Under the pieces are notes generated by a model, which worked only from the letters and a program-made list of their open reading frames with translations, was not told the origin of the DNA and did no database searches. From Streptomyces sp. NBC_01451 (GTDB lineage: Bacteria > Actinomycetota > Actinomycetes > Streptomycetales > Streptomycetaceae): 64,000 nt of DNA. The DNA is taken from contig NZ_CP109479.1 in the NCBI RefSeq assembly GCF_036227485.1, forward strand, positions 1,860,001 to 1,924,000, written 5' to 3'. Shown in pieces: positions 47,522-56,043 of the stretch. Position numbers and translations under genes: made by a program. How positions within the stretch are numbered: the stretch's first letter is position 1; the number at the start of each line of letters is the position of its first letter.

Positions 47522-49156
47522 ATGGCAGCCAGCACCCACAGCGTGACCAACCAGGTGCCGCCCCTGGTCGGATATGACGTGTTCACCGCCGACAAGGCGC
47601 TGGTCGCGGCCGTCGAGCGGCATCTGGACCCCGGGCTTCTGGACGAAGCCCGGGACGACCTCTCCGGGCTGGGCCGGTCCGCCGGTTCCGCGCAGGTGCA
47701 GGAGTGGGGAGCACTCGCCAACGAGAACCCCCCGAAGCTGCGGACGCACGACCGGTACGGCAACCGGATCGACGAGGTGGAGTTCCATCCGGCCTGGCAC
47801 CGGCTCCTCGGCAAGGGTGTCTCGGCCGGGCTGACGGCGGCCTGGACCCGGCCGGGCGGGCATGTGCGGCGGGCCGCGGGGTTCGTGGTGTGGTCGCAGG
47901 CCGAGGCGGGCCACGGCTGCCCGCTGTCGATGACCCACGCGGCGGTGCCCGCGCTGCGCACCGACCCGGCGCTGGCCGCCGAGTGGGAGCCCCGGCTGAC
48001 GTCCACCGTCTACGAGGAGGGGCTCGGGCCGGCGGACCGCAAGGCCGGCGTGCTCTTCGGGATGGGCATGACGGAGAAACAGGGCGGCAGCGACGTACGG
48101 GCCAACACGACCGTCGCGAGGCCGCTCGCGGAGGACGGGACGTACGAGCTGACGGGCCACAAGTGGTTCTGCTCGGCGCCCATGTCGGACGGCTTCCTGG
48201 TGCTGGCGCAGGCCCCCGGCGGGGTGACCTGCTTCCTGCTGCCGCGCGTGCTGGCGGACGGCACGCGCAACGAGTTCCGGATCCAGCGGCTCAAGGACAA
48301 GCTGGGCAACCGGTCCAACGCCTCCGCCGAGGTCGAGTTCGACGGGACGTGGGTGCGCCGGGTCGGGGACGAGGGGCGCGGGGTGCGCACCATCATCGAG
48401 ATGGTCTCGGCGACCCGGCTCGACTGTGTGCTCGGTGCCGCCGCGCTGATGCGGCAGGCGGTCGCCCAGGCGGTACACCACTGCACGTACCGCGAGGCCT
48501 TCGGCGGGAAGCTCGTCGACAAGCCGCTGATGCGCAACGTGCTGGCCGATCTGGCCCTGGAGTCGGAGGCGGCGACGACGCTCGCGCTGCGGCTCGCCGC
48601 CGCCCATGACGACGGCGGCGAGCAGGAACGGGCGTTCCTGCGGCTCGCGTTGCCGGCCGCCAAGTACTGGGTGACCAAGCGCTGCACCCCGCTGGTGACG
48701 GAGGCGTCCGAGTGCCTGGGCGGCAACGGCTATGTCGAGGAGTCGGGCATGCCCCGGCTGCTGCGCGAGTCGCCGCTCAACTCGATCTGGGAGGGCGCCG
48801 GGAACGTGCAGACGCTGGATGTGCTGCGGGCGATCCAGCGGGAGCCCGCCGCGCTCAACGCGTTCCTCCAGGAGGTCGGGAAGGCGCGCGGAGCGGACCA
48901 CCGGCTGGACGGCGCCATCAAGGACCTGCTGACCGAACTCGCCGACCTGGACGGCATCGAGGGCCGGGCGCGGCGGCTGGTCGAGCGGATCGCGCTGGTG
49001 CTCCAGGGCTCGCTGCTGGTCCGGTTCGCGCCCCCGGAGACCGCCGACGCGTTCTGCGCCTCACGTCTGGGCGGCGACTGGGGCAACGCCTTCGGCACCC
49101 TCCCGCACACCCTGGATCTGGCGTCGGTCGTGGAGCGGGCCCGGCCGGTCGCCTAG
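47522..49156 (+). CDS. AidB-like acyl-CoA dehydrogenase
   Basis: 544 aa from ATG 47522. Long acyl-CoA dehydrogenase of the AidB/isovaleryl-like group: N-terminal VTNQVPPLVGYDVFTADKALV, then GMGMTEKQGGSDVRANTT and GHKWFCSAPMSDGFLVLAQ (flavin-binding middle domain), RLKDKLGNRSNASAEVEF, and ECLGGNGYVEESGMPRLLRESPLNSIWEGAGN (C-terminal helical domain), plus an about 100-residue tail typical of AidB. AidB protects against alkylating DNA damage in E. coli; the physiological substrate is unclear. A strong hairpin follows. Confidence 0.9.
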   Translation: MAASTHSVTNQVPPLVGYDVFTADKALVAAVERHLDPGLLDEARDDLSGLGRSAGSAQVQEWGALANENPPKLRTHDRYGNRIDEVEFHPAWHRLLGKGVSAGLTAAWTRPGGHVRRAAGFVVWSQAEAGHGCPLSMTHAAVPALRTDPALAAEWEPRLTSTVYEEGLGPADRKAGVLFGMGMTEKQGGSDVRANTTVARPLAEDGTYELTGHKWFCSAPMSDGFLVLAQAPGGVTCFLLPRVLADGTRNEFRIQRLKDKLGNRSNASAEVEFDGTWVRRVGDEGRGVRTIIEMVSATRLDCVLGAAALMRQAVAQAVHHCTYREAFGGKLVDKPLMRNVLADLALESEAATTLALRLAAAHDDGGEQERAFLRLALPAAKYWVTKRCTPLVTEASECLGGNGYVEESGMPRLLRESPLNSIWEGAGNVQTLDVLRAIQREPAALNAFLQEVGKARGADHRLDGAIKDLLTELADLDGIEGRARRLVERIALVLQGSLLVRFAPPETADAFCASRLGGDWGNAFGTLPHTLDLASVVERARPVA

Positions 49157-49174
49157 CCGCTCGGCCGCTCATGT

Positions 49175-49214
49175 GGCGGGGGTGGTGCTGCGCCGACACG
49201 GCACCACCCCCGCC
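49175..49214 (+). terminator. Hairpin terminator after acyl-CoA dehydrogenase
   Basis: Perfect 14-bp arms (49175-49188 and 49201-49214) around a 12-nt loop, 18 bp after the stop. Confidence 0.8.
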
Positions 49215-49404
49215 CACTTGCCCCGCATCGATCGGGAGCACGGACACCGCACTGGCGGCGTCGCCCAAGTTTCAAACACCGCAGGGCGGTTCACCAGGGT
49301 TGCAGGGGGTTGCAACTTGTTGGCGTCTGTGTACGGACTGTGGCCCTCCGCTCCCCCGGGGCGGCACCATGAGACATCGAGTCAATACGGGCCGGGAGGA
49401 CACA

Positions 49405-50715
49405 GTGGCGAATGCGCCGATGGACGTCACACGACTCGCCGCCCGGGACGCGGCGCAGGCGGCGCGGGTGCTCAGTGACGTACGCGCGGCCCGCCTCACC
49501 GGGCAGCGACCGCTCCAGGCGCCCCGCGCGGTGATCGGCCAGTCCTGGGACCGCATGCTGCGCAGCGGCGTCGACCCCGACCACGGCGTCCGGACGGGGC
49601 TGCTGACCCACGAGGATCTGGAGCGGAGGCGCGAGACCTCCCGGCTGCGGCATGTCCTCCCGGTGCTGCGGCAGGGGCTGTTGTCGGTGGCGGACGCCGC
49701 CCAGCACATCATGCTCGTCGCGGACGAGGACGGCCGGGTGCTGTGGCGCGAGGGCAGTACGCCCGTGCTGCGCAGGGCCGACCGGTTCGGGATCGAGCCC
49801 GGCGCCGACTGGGCCGAGGAGGTCGTCGGCACCAACGGCGTGGGCACCCCGGTGGTCGCCCGGCGCCCCGTGCAGGTCTTCGCCTCCGAGCACTTCGTCC
49901 GGTCGCTCGCCACCTGGACGTGCACCGGCGCCCCCATCCTGGACCCCCGTGACGGCAGGCTGATCGGCGTGGTGGATGTCAGCGGACCGCTGGAGACCGT
50001 GCACCCCGCCACGCTCGCCTGGGTCGACTCGGTCGCCAAGCTCGCCGAGGCGCGGCTGCGGGAGCGGCACCACCAGTCGCTGGAGCGGCTGCGCGCGGTG
50101 GCGGCGCCGGTGCTGGCGCGGCTCGGCGGGCGGGCCCTGGTGGTGGACCGGGACGGCTGGACGGCCGCGGTCACCGGCCTGCCGTACACGAATCGTGTGG
50201 CCCTGCCCAAGTCGTTGTCGCCGGGCAGCAGTTGGCTGCCGGTGCTGGGACTGTGCGCGGTGGAGCCGCTGGCCGGCGGCTGGCTGATCCGCGTCGCCGC
50301 CGAGCCGGAGCCGCGCGGCGCCTCGCGGATCGTCCTGGACCTGCGCGGACCGCGCCGCTGTTCGGTGGCGGTGTCGGGCCCCGCGGGATCCTGGACCCAC
50401 GAACTGAGTCCCCGGCACGCCGAGTTGCTCTACCTCCTGGCCCTGCACCCCACCGGCCGCAGCGCGGCGGCCCTGGCCGACGACTTGTTCGGGGACCCGG
50501 TCCGCACGGTGACCGTGCGCGCGGAGATGTCGCGGATACGGCGGTATCTCGGGGCGTTCCTCGACCACCGCCCGTACCGCTTCAGCGAGGACGCGGAGGT
50601 GACCGTCCTCCTCCCGGACGACCTCCGCGATCTGCTGCCCCACTCGACGGCGGCGTCCGTGGCGCAGGCGCGGGGCGCGGTGCCCGCGGGACGGCCGGCG
50701 GGAGACGCACGGTGA
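49405..50715 (+). CDS. GAF-domain transcriptional regulator
   Basis: 436 aa from GTG 49405, preferred because GGGAGGA lies 4 nt upstream; an ATG at 49369 lacks one. GAF sensor domain at about 100-225 (HIMLVADEDGRVLWREG, FGIEPGADWAEEVVGTNGVGTPVV, VFASEHFVRSLATWTCTGAPILDP), close to the AcoR-type GAF that senses small metabolites. No AAA+ or Fis domain follows. Instead the C-terminus (ELSPRHAELLYLLALHPTGRSAAALADDLF, VRAEMSRIRRYLGAFLDHRPYRF) is a winged-helix DNA-binding domain. The target is unknown. Upstream there is GTTGCA-N4-GTTGCAAC (49299-49316). Confidence 0.85.
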   Translation: MANAPMDVTRLAARDAAQAARVLSDVRAARLTGQRPLQAPRAVIGQSWDRMLRSGVDPDHGVRTGLLTHEDLERRRETSRLRHVLPVLRQGLLSVADAAQHIMLVADEDGRVLWREGSTPVLRRADRFGIEPGADWAEEVVGTNGVGTPVVARRPVQVFASEHFVRSLATWTCTGAPILDPRDGRLIGVVDVSGPLETVHPATLAWVDSVAKLAEARLRERHHQSLERLRAVAAPVLARLGGRALVVDRDGWTAAVTGLPYTNRVALPKSLSPGSSWLPVLGLCAVEPLAGGWLIRVAAEPEPRGASRIVLDLRGPRRCSVAVSGPAGSWTHELSPRHAELLYLLALHPTGRSAAALADDLFGDPVRTVTVRAEMSRIRRYLGAFLDHRPYRFSEDAEVTVLLPDDLRDLLPHSTAASVAQARGAVPAGRPAGDAR

Positions 50716-50904
50716 CCGGACGTGACAGCGGGGTGAGAAGACGTGCTCGAACGATCCCCGGATGCAACACAGGGGTAAGGATTCCGGCGTATTCGACCAG
50801 GCCTGGCGCCCCCTGACGTACCATCCATCCCACGGCCCCCCACACTGCGACTCCGGTTCAACCTACGGAACGCGAGCCGCAGTTGGCCTGCCTCGGGAGG
50901 ATGA

Positions 50905-52311
50905 ATGACGTATCGCGGCAGACACCGCAGGCAGAGAAGGGGCAGAGCGCTGCGCGGCGTTCTCGCCGGAACCGCCCTCGCTCTGACCGCCGCGGCCACC
51001 ATCGTCAGCGCCTCCCAGGCCGTGAGCAGCGACAACCCGGGACCCCTGAGGTCGATCACGTCCGCCGCCGAACTGACGGACTTCCAGCTCAAGGAGCACC
51101 TGGCTTCGAAGAGTTCGCTCGACCGGCTGGCCACCTCCATGGGCGGCACGGTGGGTGTGAGCACGGTGCTGGAGCACACCAACCGCACGCTGCGCGGCGC
51201 GGCCGAGTGTGCCCCCACCGAGACCGGGGCACTGCCCGTCGCCCCGACGGCCACCCACGCGTACTGCTGGGACGAGGCCGACTCGGCCAGTCAGCGCTGG
51301 CTGCCGCAGTCCGTGACCACCTCCGGCGACGCGGACGAGGACGGCCGCTGGGGTGCCAACCGGGTGATCCTCTCCGGCTGGACGCACAACGACGCCAAGC
51401 CGGACGAGCCCGAGGTCTCCCGGGGTCTCGCGCGGATCGCCGTCATCGACGCGAACGACCTGTCCGCCATGACGTACCGCTGGGTGCTCCTGGTCGTCCC
51501 GACGGAGGACGGCTCGGACTACCGCAAGCTGGAGTCCTCGATCTCCGGCATGGTCTGGTACCAGGACAAACTGCTGGTCACCGCCTCCGCCGAGGACACC
51601 GACCGCAAGTCCCTGTACGTCTACGACATGAACCGCATCCAGCGCGCCTCGGTCGACAGCCCGGCGGTCGGCCGGGTGCCCGGCGGCTGGTCGGCGCACG
51701 GGTACGGCTACGTCATGCCGGCGGTCGCCTCGTACAGCCTGACCGGTGGCGCGTGCGACCCGGCGGCCGACGACCGCACCCCCTGTTTCGGTTCCCTCTC
51801 GCTGGACCGCAGTTCCACGCCCGACAGCCTGGTCGCGAGCGAGTCGTTCGCGGCCGGCGCCGACCAGCGCAGCCGCCTGTGGCGCTACCCGTTCAGCCGC
51901 GCGGGCGACCGCTCCGGCCTCCTGGCCGCCAACGCCCTGGGCCGGGTGAACGCGGTGGAGGCCTACTCGACGAAGGCCACCGGCATCCAGGGCGTGCTGT
52001 CCTACCGGTCGGCGGGCGACGAGAAGGCGGACTGGTACGTCGGTCTCGCCCCCGCCGTCAAGGACCGGCACGGCACCCTGTGGCGGCTCGACGCGGAGGG
52101 CGCGAAGGCCGCCCGCTGCGGCGCCGACGGCGAGTCCCGCCGCTGTTGGGGCGAACAGGCCGAGTCCCTCTCCTACTGGGAGGGCACCGGGGAGGTCTGG
52201 TCACTGACCGAGTCGGCGGCGGACGAACGGTCCGGATGGCTCGGGGCACCGGTCCCGGAGCGGGTCCTGTACGCCGTACCGCTGTCGTCGATCACGGGGT
52301 CCCTGAAATAG
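50905..52311 (+). CDS. Secreted protein of unknown function
   Basis: 468 aa from ATG 50905 with GGGAGG 4 nt upstream. A basic N-terminus (RGRHRRQRRGRALRG) precedes a signal segment VLAGTALALTAAATIVSASQA. The mature protein has repeated blocks with Trp/Tyr/Gly (MVWYQDKLLVTASAEDTDRKSLYVYDMNRI, GVLSYRSAGDEKADWYVGLA, ESLSYWEGTGEVWSLTE) suggesting a beta-propeller, and paired cysteines (ECAPTE/YCWDEA, GACDPAADDRTPCFG, RCGADGESRRCWG). No known family recognised. Similar in general style, though not in sequence, to the secreted protein at 19186-20583. Confidence 0.75.
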   Translation: MTYRGRHRRQRRGRALRGVLAGTALALTAAATIVSASQAVSSDNPGPLRSITSAAELTDFQLKEHLASKSSLDRLATSMGGTVGVSTVLEHTNRTLRGAAECAPTETGALPVAPTATHAYCWDEADSASQRWLPQSVTTSGDADEDGRWGANRVILSGWTHNDAKPDEPEVSRGLARIAVIDANDLSAMTYRWVLLVVPTEDGSDYRKLESSISGMVWYQDKLLVTASAEDTDRKSLYVYDMNRIQRASVDSPAVGRVPGGWSAHGYGYVMPAVASYSLTGGACDPAADDRTPCFGSLSLDRSSTPDSLVASESFAAGADQRSRLWRYPFSRAGDRSGLLAANALGRVNAVEAYSTKATGIQGVLSYRSAGDEKADWYVGLAPAVKDRHGTLWRLDAEGAKAARCGADGESRRCWGEQAESLSYWEGTGEVWSLTESAADERSGWLGAPVPERVLYAVPLSSITGSLK

Positions 52312-52341
52312 CGCCCACAGATTCCGGAAACCGCCGGGAAA

Positions 52342-52363
52342 CCGGGGCGTGCGAGCGCCCCGG
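52342..52363 (+). terminator. Hairpin terminator
   Basis: CCGGGGCG and CGCCCCGG arms (8 bp) around a 6-nt loop, 30 bp after the secreted-protein stop. Confidence 0.65.
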
Positions 52364-52435
52364 CAGGGCGGCGGGGAACCGTGGGACGAGCCCCCGACGG
52401 ATCCGCGGCGGGCGGACCGTGTTTCCCTGGCTGTC

Positions 52436-53008
52436 ATGAGCAACATCGCCGTGACCACCTGGTCCCTGGAACAGACCGCGCCGACCGACCTGCTGCCCGC
52501 AGCCGGGCCCGACGGGGACGTCGTCGTCGTCCGCGCCGAAGTACCCTCCCCCGAGTTCAGCCGCTTCCTGTACGCCTCCGTCGGCGGCGACATCCGCTGG
52601 ACCGACCGGCTGGCCTGGACATACGCCCGCTGGCAGGAGTATCTGGAGCGCCCGGGCGTGGAAACCTGGGTCGCCTACGACCGGGGCACCCCGGCCGGGT
52701 ACGTGGAGTTCGAGCCCCAGGACGACGGGGCCGTGGAGATCGTCTACTTCGGGCTGATCCCCGCCTTCCGGGGCCGCCGGATCGGCGGGCACCTGCTGTC
52801 GTACGGGGCCGCCCGGGCCTGGGACCTCGGAGAACGGTGGCCGGGGCTGACGCCGACGAAGCGGGTCTGGCTGCATACATGCAGCAAGGACGGGGAGCAC
52901 GCGATGGACAACTATCTGCGTCGCGGCTTCGCCCTCTTCGACACCAGGGTCGAGGAGGAGGCGGAGGTCTCCGCACCCGGCCCCTGGCCGGGGGCGCACC
53001 GTATCTGA
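52436..53008 (+). CDS. GNAT-family N-acetyltransferase
   Basis: 190 aa from ATG 52436 (no ribosome-binding site seen; probably leaderless). GNAT fold with YARWQEYLERPGVETWVAYDRGTPAGYVEF, then the acetyl-CoA-binding IVYFGLIPAFRGRRIGGHLLSYGAARAWD (R-x-x-R-I-G) and VWLHTCSKDGEHAMDNYLRRGFALF. It acetylates an unidentified amine. A hairpin follows at 53071-53105. Confidence 0.88.
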   Translation: MSNIAVTTWSLEQTAPTDLLPAAGPDGDVVVVRAEVPSPEFSRFLYASVGGDIRWTDRLAWTYARWQEYLERPGVETWVAYDRGTPAGYVEFEPQDDGAVEIVYFGLIPAFRGRRIGGHLLSYGAARAWDLGERWPGLTPTKRVWLHTCSKDGEHAMDNYLRRGFALFDTRVEEEAEVSAPGPWPGAHRI

Positions 53009-53070
53009 CCTGCTCAGGAGCGGTCTGCCGGCAGGCGTTCGACCTGTCGTGAGCGTGCCATGTGATCGAT

Positions 53071-53105
53071 GACACCCTCGTCTCGCTGTACGAGACAAGG
53101 GTGTC
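53071..53105 (+). terminator. Hairpin terminator after GNAT gene
   Basis: 15-bp arms with a single mismatch around a 5-nt loop (GACACCCT... and AGGGTGTC), 62 bp after the GNAT stop and 54 bp before the leader peptide. It separates the gene from the sulfur operon. Confidence 0.75.
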
Positions 53106-53158
53106 CGAATGACGGACAATGCTGGACTGTGTCCAGATCGCCGTGACACGCTTCCGTC

Positions 53159-53242
53159 ATGTCTGGAACTGGGATTGCCTTGGTGAGTCGGCGGCACGTC
53201 GACCTCGGCCGCATGTCCAGCGCCATCTGTCCGGCGAGCTGA
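53159..53242 (+). CDS. Putative leader peptide of the sulfur-assimilation operon
   Basis: 27 aa, ATG 53159 to TGA 53242. The core VSRRHVDLGRMSSAIC followed by PAS and stop matches the short LVSRRHVDL-type leader peptides that precede sulfur and cysteine genes in Streptomyces. A cysteine codon lies 4 codons from the stop, and the downstream gene is sulfite reductase 179 bp on. Such leaders are thought to couple cysteine supply, through ribosome stalling or speed, to expression of the following operon. The mechanism here is inferred; the peptide and its position are seen. Confidence 0.8.
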   Translation: MSGTGIALVSRRHVDLGRMSSAICPAS

Positions 53243-53421
53243 AGAGCCCTCAGCACCGCCGATCCTCTCCCCTTTGCCTCAGCCCGCGCAGAGCCGCGCG
53301 GGTCTGACCATGCGCCCGTAAGCGCAGGTAAGAGCCGCCCACCCGCCACCCGACCGCCGCCCCTCATCGACGGCGCTTCGCACCGGCCCCTTCCCGCTGC
53401 TGTCCCGGAGGACGTAGAACC

Positions 53422-55116
53422 ATGGCCGCCACCCCGCAGAACCCTGCCGCCGCGCCCCGCCGCAAGGTGAGCCGTCACCGTGGTGAGGGTCAGTGGGCCG
53501 CCGGACACTTCACCCCCCTCAACGGGAACGAGCAGTTCAAGAAGGACGACGACGGTCTCAATGTGCGGACACGCATTGAGACGATCTACTCCAAGCGGGG
53601 CTTCGACTCGATCGACCCCAACGATCTGCGCGGCCGGATGCGCTGGTGGGGCCTGTACACCCAGCGCAAGCCCGGGATCGACGGCGGCAAGACCGCGATC
53701 CTGGAGCCGGAGGAGCTGGACGACAAGTACTTCATGCTGCGCGTCCGGATCGACGGCGGCCGGCTCACCACCGCCCAGCTGCGGGTCATCGGCGAGATCT
53801 CGCAGGAGTTCGCGCGCGGCACGGCCGACCTCACGGACCGGCAGAACGTCCAGTACCACTGGATCCGCATCGAGGACGTCCCCGAGATCTGGAACCGCCT
53901 CGAAGCCGTCGGCCTGTCCACCACCGAGGCCTGCGGTGACACACCGCGCGTCATCCTCGGTTCGCCGGTCGCCGGGATCGCCGAGGACGAGATCATCGAC
54001 GGCACGCCCGCCATCGAGGTGATCCAGCGCCGGATCATCGGCAACAAGGACTTCTCGAACCTGCCCCGCAAGTTCAAGTCGGCGATCTCCGGCTCGCCGC
54101 TGCTCGACGTGGCGCACGAGATCAACGACATCGCGTTCGTCGGTGTGGAGCACCCCGAGCACGGCCCCGGTTTCGACGTGTGGGTCGGCGGCGGCCTGTC
54201 CACCAACCCGAAGATCGGCCAGCGCCTGGGTGCCTGGGTCCCGCTGGACGAGGTCCCGGACGTCTACGAGGGCGTCATCTCGATCTTCCGCGACCACGGC
54301 TACCGGCGGCTGCGCACCCGCGCCCGCCTGAAGTTCCTGCTCGCCGACTGGGGCGTGGAGAAGTTCCGCCAGGTCCTGGAGGACGACTACCTGAAGCGCA
54401 AGCTGACCGACGGCCCGGCCCCGGCCCAGCCCGTCGAGCGCTGGCGCGACCACGTCGGTGTGCACCGCCAGAAGGACGGCCGCTTCTACGTCGGTTTCGC
54501 CCCGCGTGTGGGCCGCGTGGACGGCACGATCCTCACGAAGATCGCCGAACTGGCCGAGGCCCACGGCTCGGGCCGCCTCAGCACCACCGTCGAGCAGAAG
54601 ATGATCGTGCTCGATGTCGAGGAGTCACGGATCGACTCGCTCGTCGAGGGCCTGGAGGCGCTCGACCTGACCGTCAGGCCGTCCCCGTTCCGGCGCGGCA
54701 CGATGGCCTGCACCGGCATCGAGTACTGCAAGCTCGCGATCGTCGAGACGAAGGCGCGCGGCGCCTCCCTGATCGACGAACTGGAGCGCCGTATCCCGGA
54801 GTTCGACGAGCCGATCACCATCAACATCAACGGCTGCCCGAACGCCTGCGCCCGTATCCAGGTCGCGGACATCGGCCTCAAGGGCCAGTTGGTCCTGAAC
54901 GACGCGGGCGAGCAGGTCGAGGGCTTCCAGGTCCACCTGGGCGGCGCCCTCGGTCTGGAGGCCGGTTTCGGCCGCAAGGTCCGTGGTCTGAAGGTGACTT
55001 CGGACGAGCTGCCGGACTACGTCGAGCGTGTGCTGAAGAACTTCCAGGCGGAGCGCGAGGACGGCGAGCGGTTCGCCACATGGGCGGCCCGCGCCTCCGA
55101 GGAGGCACTGTCGTGA
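53422..55116 (+). CDS. sirA: Ferredoxin-dependent assimilatory sulfite reductase (NirA/SirA type)
   Basis: 564 aa from ATG 53422 with CCGGAGGA 8 nt upstream. It reduces sulfite to sulfide with six electrons from ferredoxin, using coupled siroheme and a [4Fe-4S] cluster. Cluster ligands: C430-x5-C436 (ACTGIEYCKLA) and C472-x3-C476 (INGCPNACAR). Y79 (GLYTQRK) and C171 (TEACGD) are spaced exactly as the cross-linked Tyr69-Cys161 pair of the M. tuberculosis enzyme, which supports sulfite over nitrite as substrate. First enzyme gene of the operon; its stop overlaps the next GTG. Confidence 0.95.
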   Translation: MAATPQNPAAAPRRKVSRHRGEGQWAAGHFTPLNGNEQFKKDDDGLNVRTRIETIYSKRGFDSIDPNDLRGRMRWWGLYTQRKPGIDGGKTAILEPEELDDKYFMLRVRIDGGRLTTAQLRVIGEISQEFARGTADLTDRQNVQYHWIRIEDVPEIWNRLEAVGLSTTEACGDTPRVILGSPVAGIAEDEIIDGTPAIEVIQRRIIGNKDFSNLPRKFKSAISGSPLLDVAHEINDIAFVGVEHPEHGPGFDVWVGGGLSTNPKIGQRLGAWVPLDEVPDVYEGVISIFRDHGYRRLRTRARLKFLLADWGVEKFRQVLEDDYLKRKLTDGPAPAQPVERWRDHVGVHRQKDGRFYVGFAPRVGRVDGTILTKIAELAEAHGSGRLSTTVEQKMIVLDVEESRIDSLVEGLEALDLTVRPSPFRRGTMACTGIEYCKLAIVETKARGASLIDELERRIPEFDEPITININGCPNACARIQVADIGLKGQLVLNDAGEQVEGFQVHLGGALGLEAGFGRKVRGLKVTSDELPDYVERVLKNFQAEREDGERFATWAARASEEALS

Positions 55117-55292
55117 GCGAGCGCGCCGCCCCCTTCTACTGCCCCTACTGCGGCGACGAGGACCTGCGCCCGAACGACCAGGGCCACGGCGCCTGGGAAT
55201 GCGGAGCCTGCAACCGAGCCTTCCAGTTGAAGTTCCTTGGGCTCCTCGCCCGCGGACTTCAGCACCGGGAAACCGGAGGGGACGACAAATGA
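55113..55292 (+). CDS. Small zinc-ribbon protein in the sulfur operon
   Basis: 59 aa from GTG 55113, overlapping the stop of sirA and the start of cysH by 4 bp on each side, so it is translationally locked into the operon. Two CxxC pairs (FYCPYCGDED and WECGACNRAFQLKFLGL) form a rubredoxin-like zinc ribbon. Function unknown. A conserved position between sulfite reductase and APS reductase suggests an accessory role in electron or sulfide handling. Confidence 0.85.
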   Translation: MSERAAPFYCPYCGDEDLRPNDQGHGAWECGACNRAFQLKFLGLLARGLQHRETGGDDK

Positions 55293-55999
55293 CGACGGTT
55301 CAGCAAGACCGTACGACGGACGACCTGAAGGCACTCGCCGAGCAGGCGGGACGTGACCTGGAGGACGCCTCCGCGCTGGAGATCCTCAGGTGGGCCACAG
55401 CCACCTTTGGTAAAAAATTCTGCGTGACCTCCTCCATGGAGGACGCGGTGGTCGCCCACCTCGCGTCCCGTGCCATGCCCGGCGTCGACGTGGTGTTCCT
55501 CGACACCGGCTACCACTTCCCCGAGACCATCGGCACCCGCGACGCGGTCGAGGCCGTGATGGACGTCCGCGTCCTGACCCTCACCCCGGTCCAGACGGTC
55601 GCCGAGCAGGACGCCGAGTACGGGCCGAAGCTGCACGACCGCGACCCGGACCTGTGCTGCAAGCTGCGCAAGGTCGAGCCCCTGGAACGCGGCCTCAAGG
55701 GGTACGCGGCCTGGGCGACCGGCCTGCGCCGCGACGAGTCCCCGACCCGGGCGAACACCCCGGTCGTCGGCTGGGACGAGAAGCGGCAGAAGGTCAAGGT
55801 CTCCCCGATCGCCCGCTGGACGCAGGACGACGTGGACGCGTACGTCGCCGAACACGGCGTACTGACCAACCCGCTGCTGATGGACGGCTACGCGTCCGTC
55901 GGCTGCGCGCCCTGCACCCGCCGGGTGCTGGAGGGCGAGGACGCGCGCGCCGGCCGCTGGGCGGGCCGCGGCAAGACCGAGTGCGGGCTGCACGGCTGA
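55289..55999 (+). CDS. cysH: Adenylylsulfate (APS) reductase
   Basis: 236 aa from ATG 55289. It reduces APS to sulfite and AMP with thioredoxin. PP-loop-like VTSSMEDAVVAHL, VVFLDTGYHFPET, the paired C123-C124 (LCCKLRKVEPL) and C206-x2-C209 (GCAPCTR) that bind a [4Fe-4S] cluster, and the catalytic C232 in the terminal ECGLHG. The cluster cysteines mark it as APS- rather than PAPS-specific. Codons 40-44 read TTT GGT AAA AAA TTC, extremely unusual for this genome. Confidence 0.95.
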   Translation: MTTVQQDRTTDDLKALAEQAGRDLEDASALEILRWATATFGKKFCVTSSMEDAVVAHLASRAMPGVDVVFLDTGYHFPETIGTRDAVEAVMDVRVLTLTPVQTVAEQDAEYGPKLHDRDPDLCCKLRKVEPLERGLKGYAAWATGLRRDESPTRANTPVVGWDEKRQKVKVSPIARWTQDDVDAYVAEHGVLTNPLLMDGYASVGCAPCTRRVLEGEDARAGRWAGRGKTECGLHG

Positions 56000-56043
56000 T
56001 GCCCCAGACCGAGACCGCGACCCCCGAGGACCAGGAGATACCA

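Noticed and set aside
49369..49404. Upstream ATG start for the GAF regulator
   Set aside because: No ribosome-binding site, whereas GTG 49405 has GGGAGGA at ideal spacing.
53119..53307. A 62-codon frame overlapping the sulfur leader peptide
   Set aside because: It is in another frame, Arg/His/Pro-rich, and has no family features; the 27-aa leader at 53159-53242 explains the region better.
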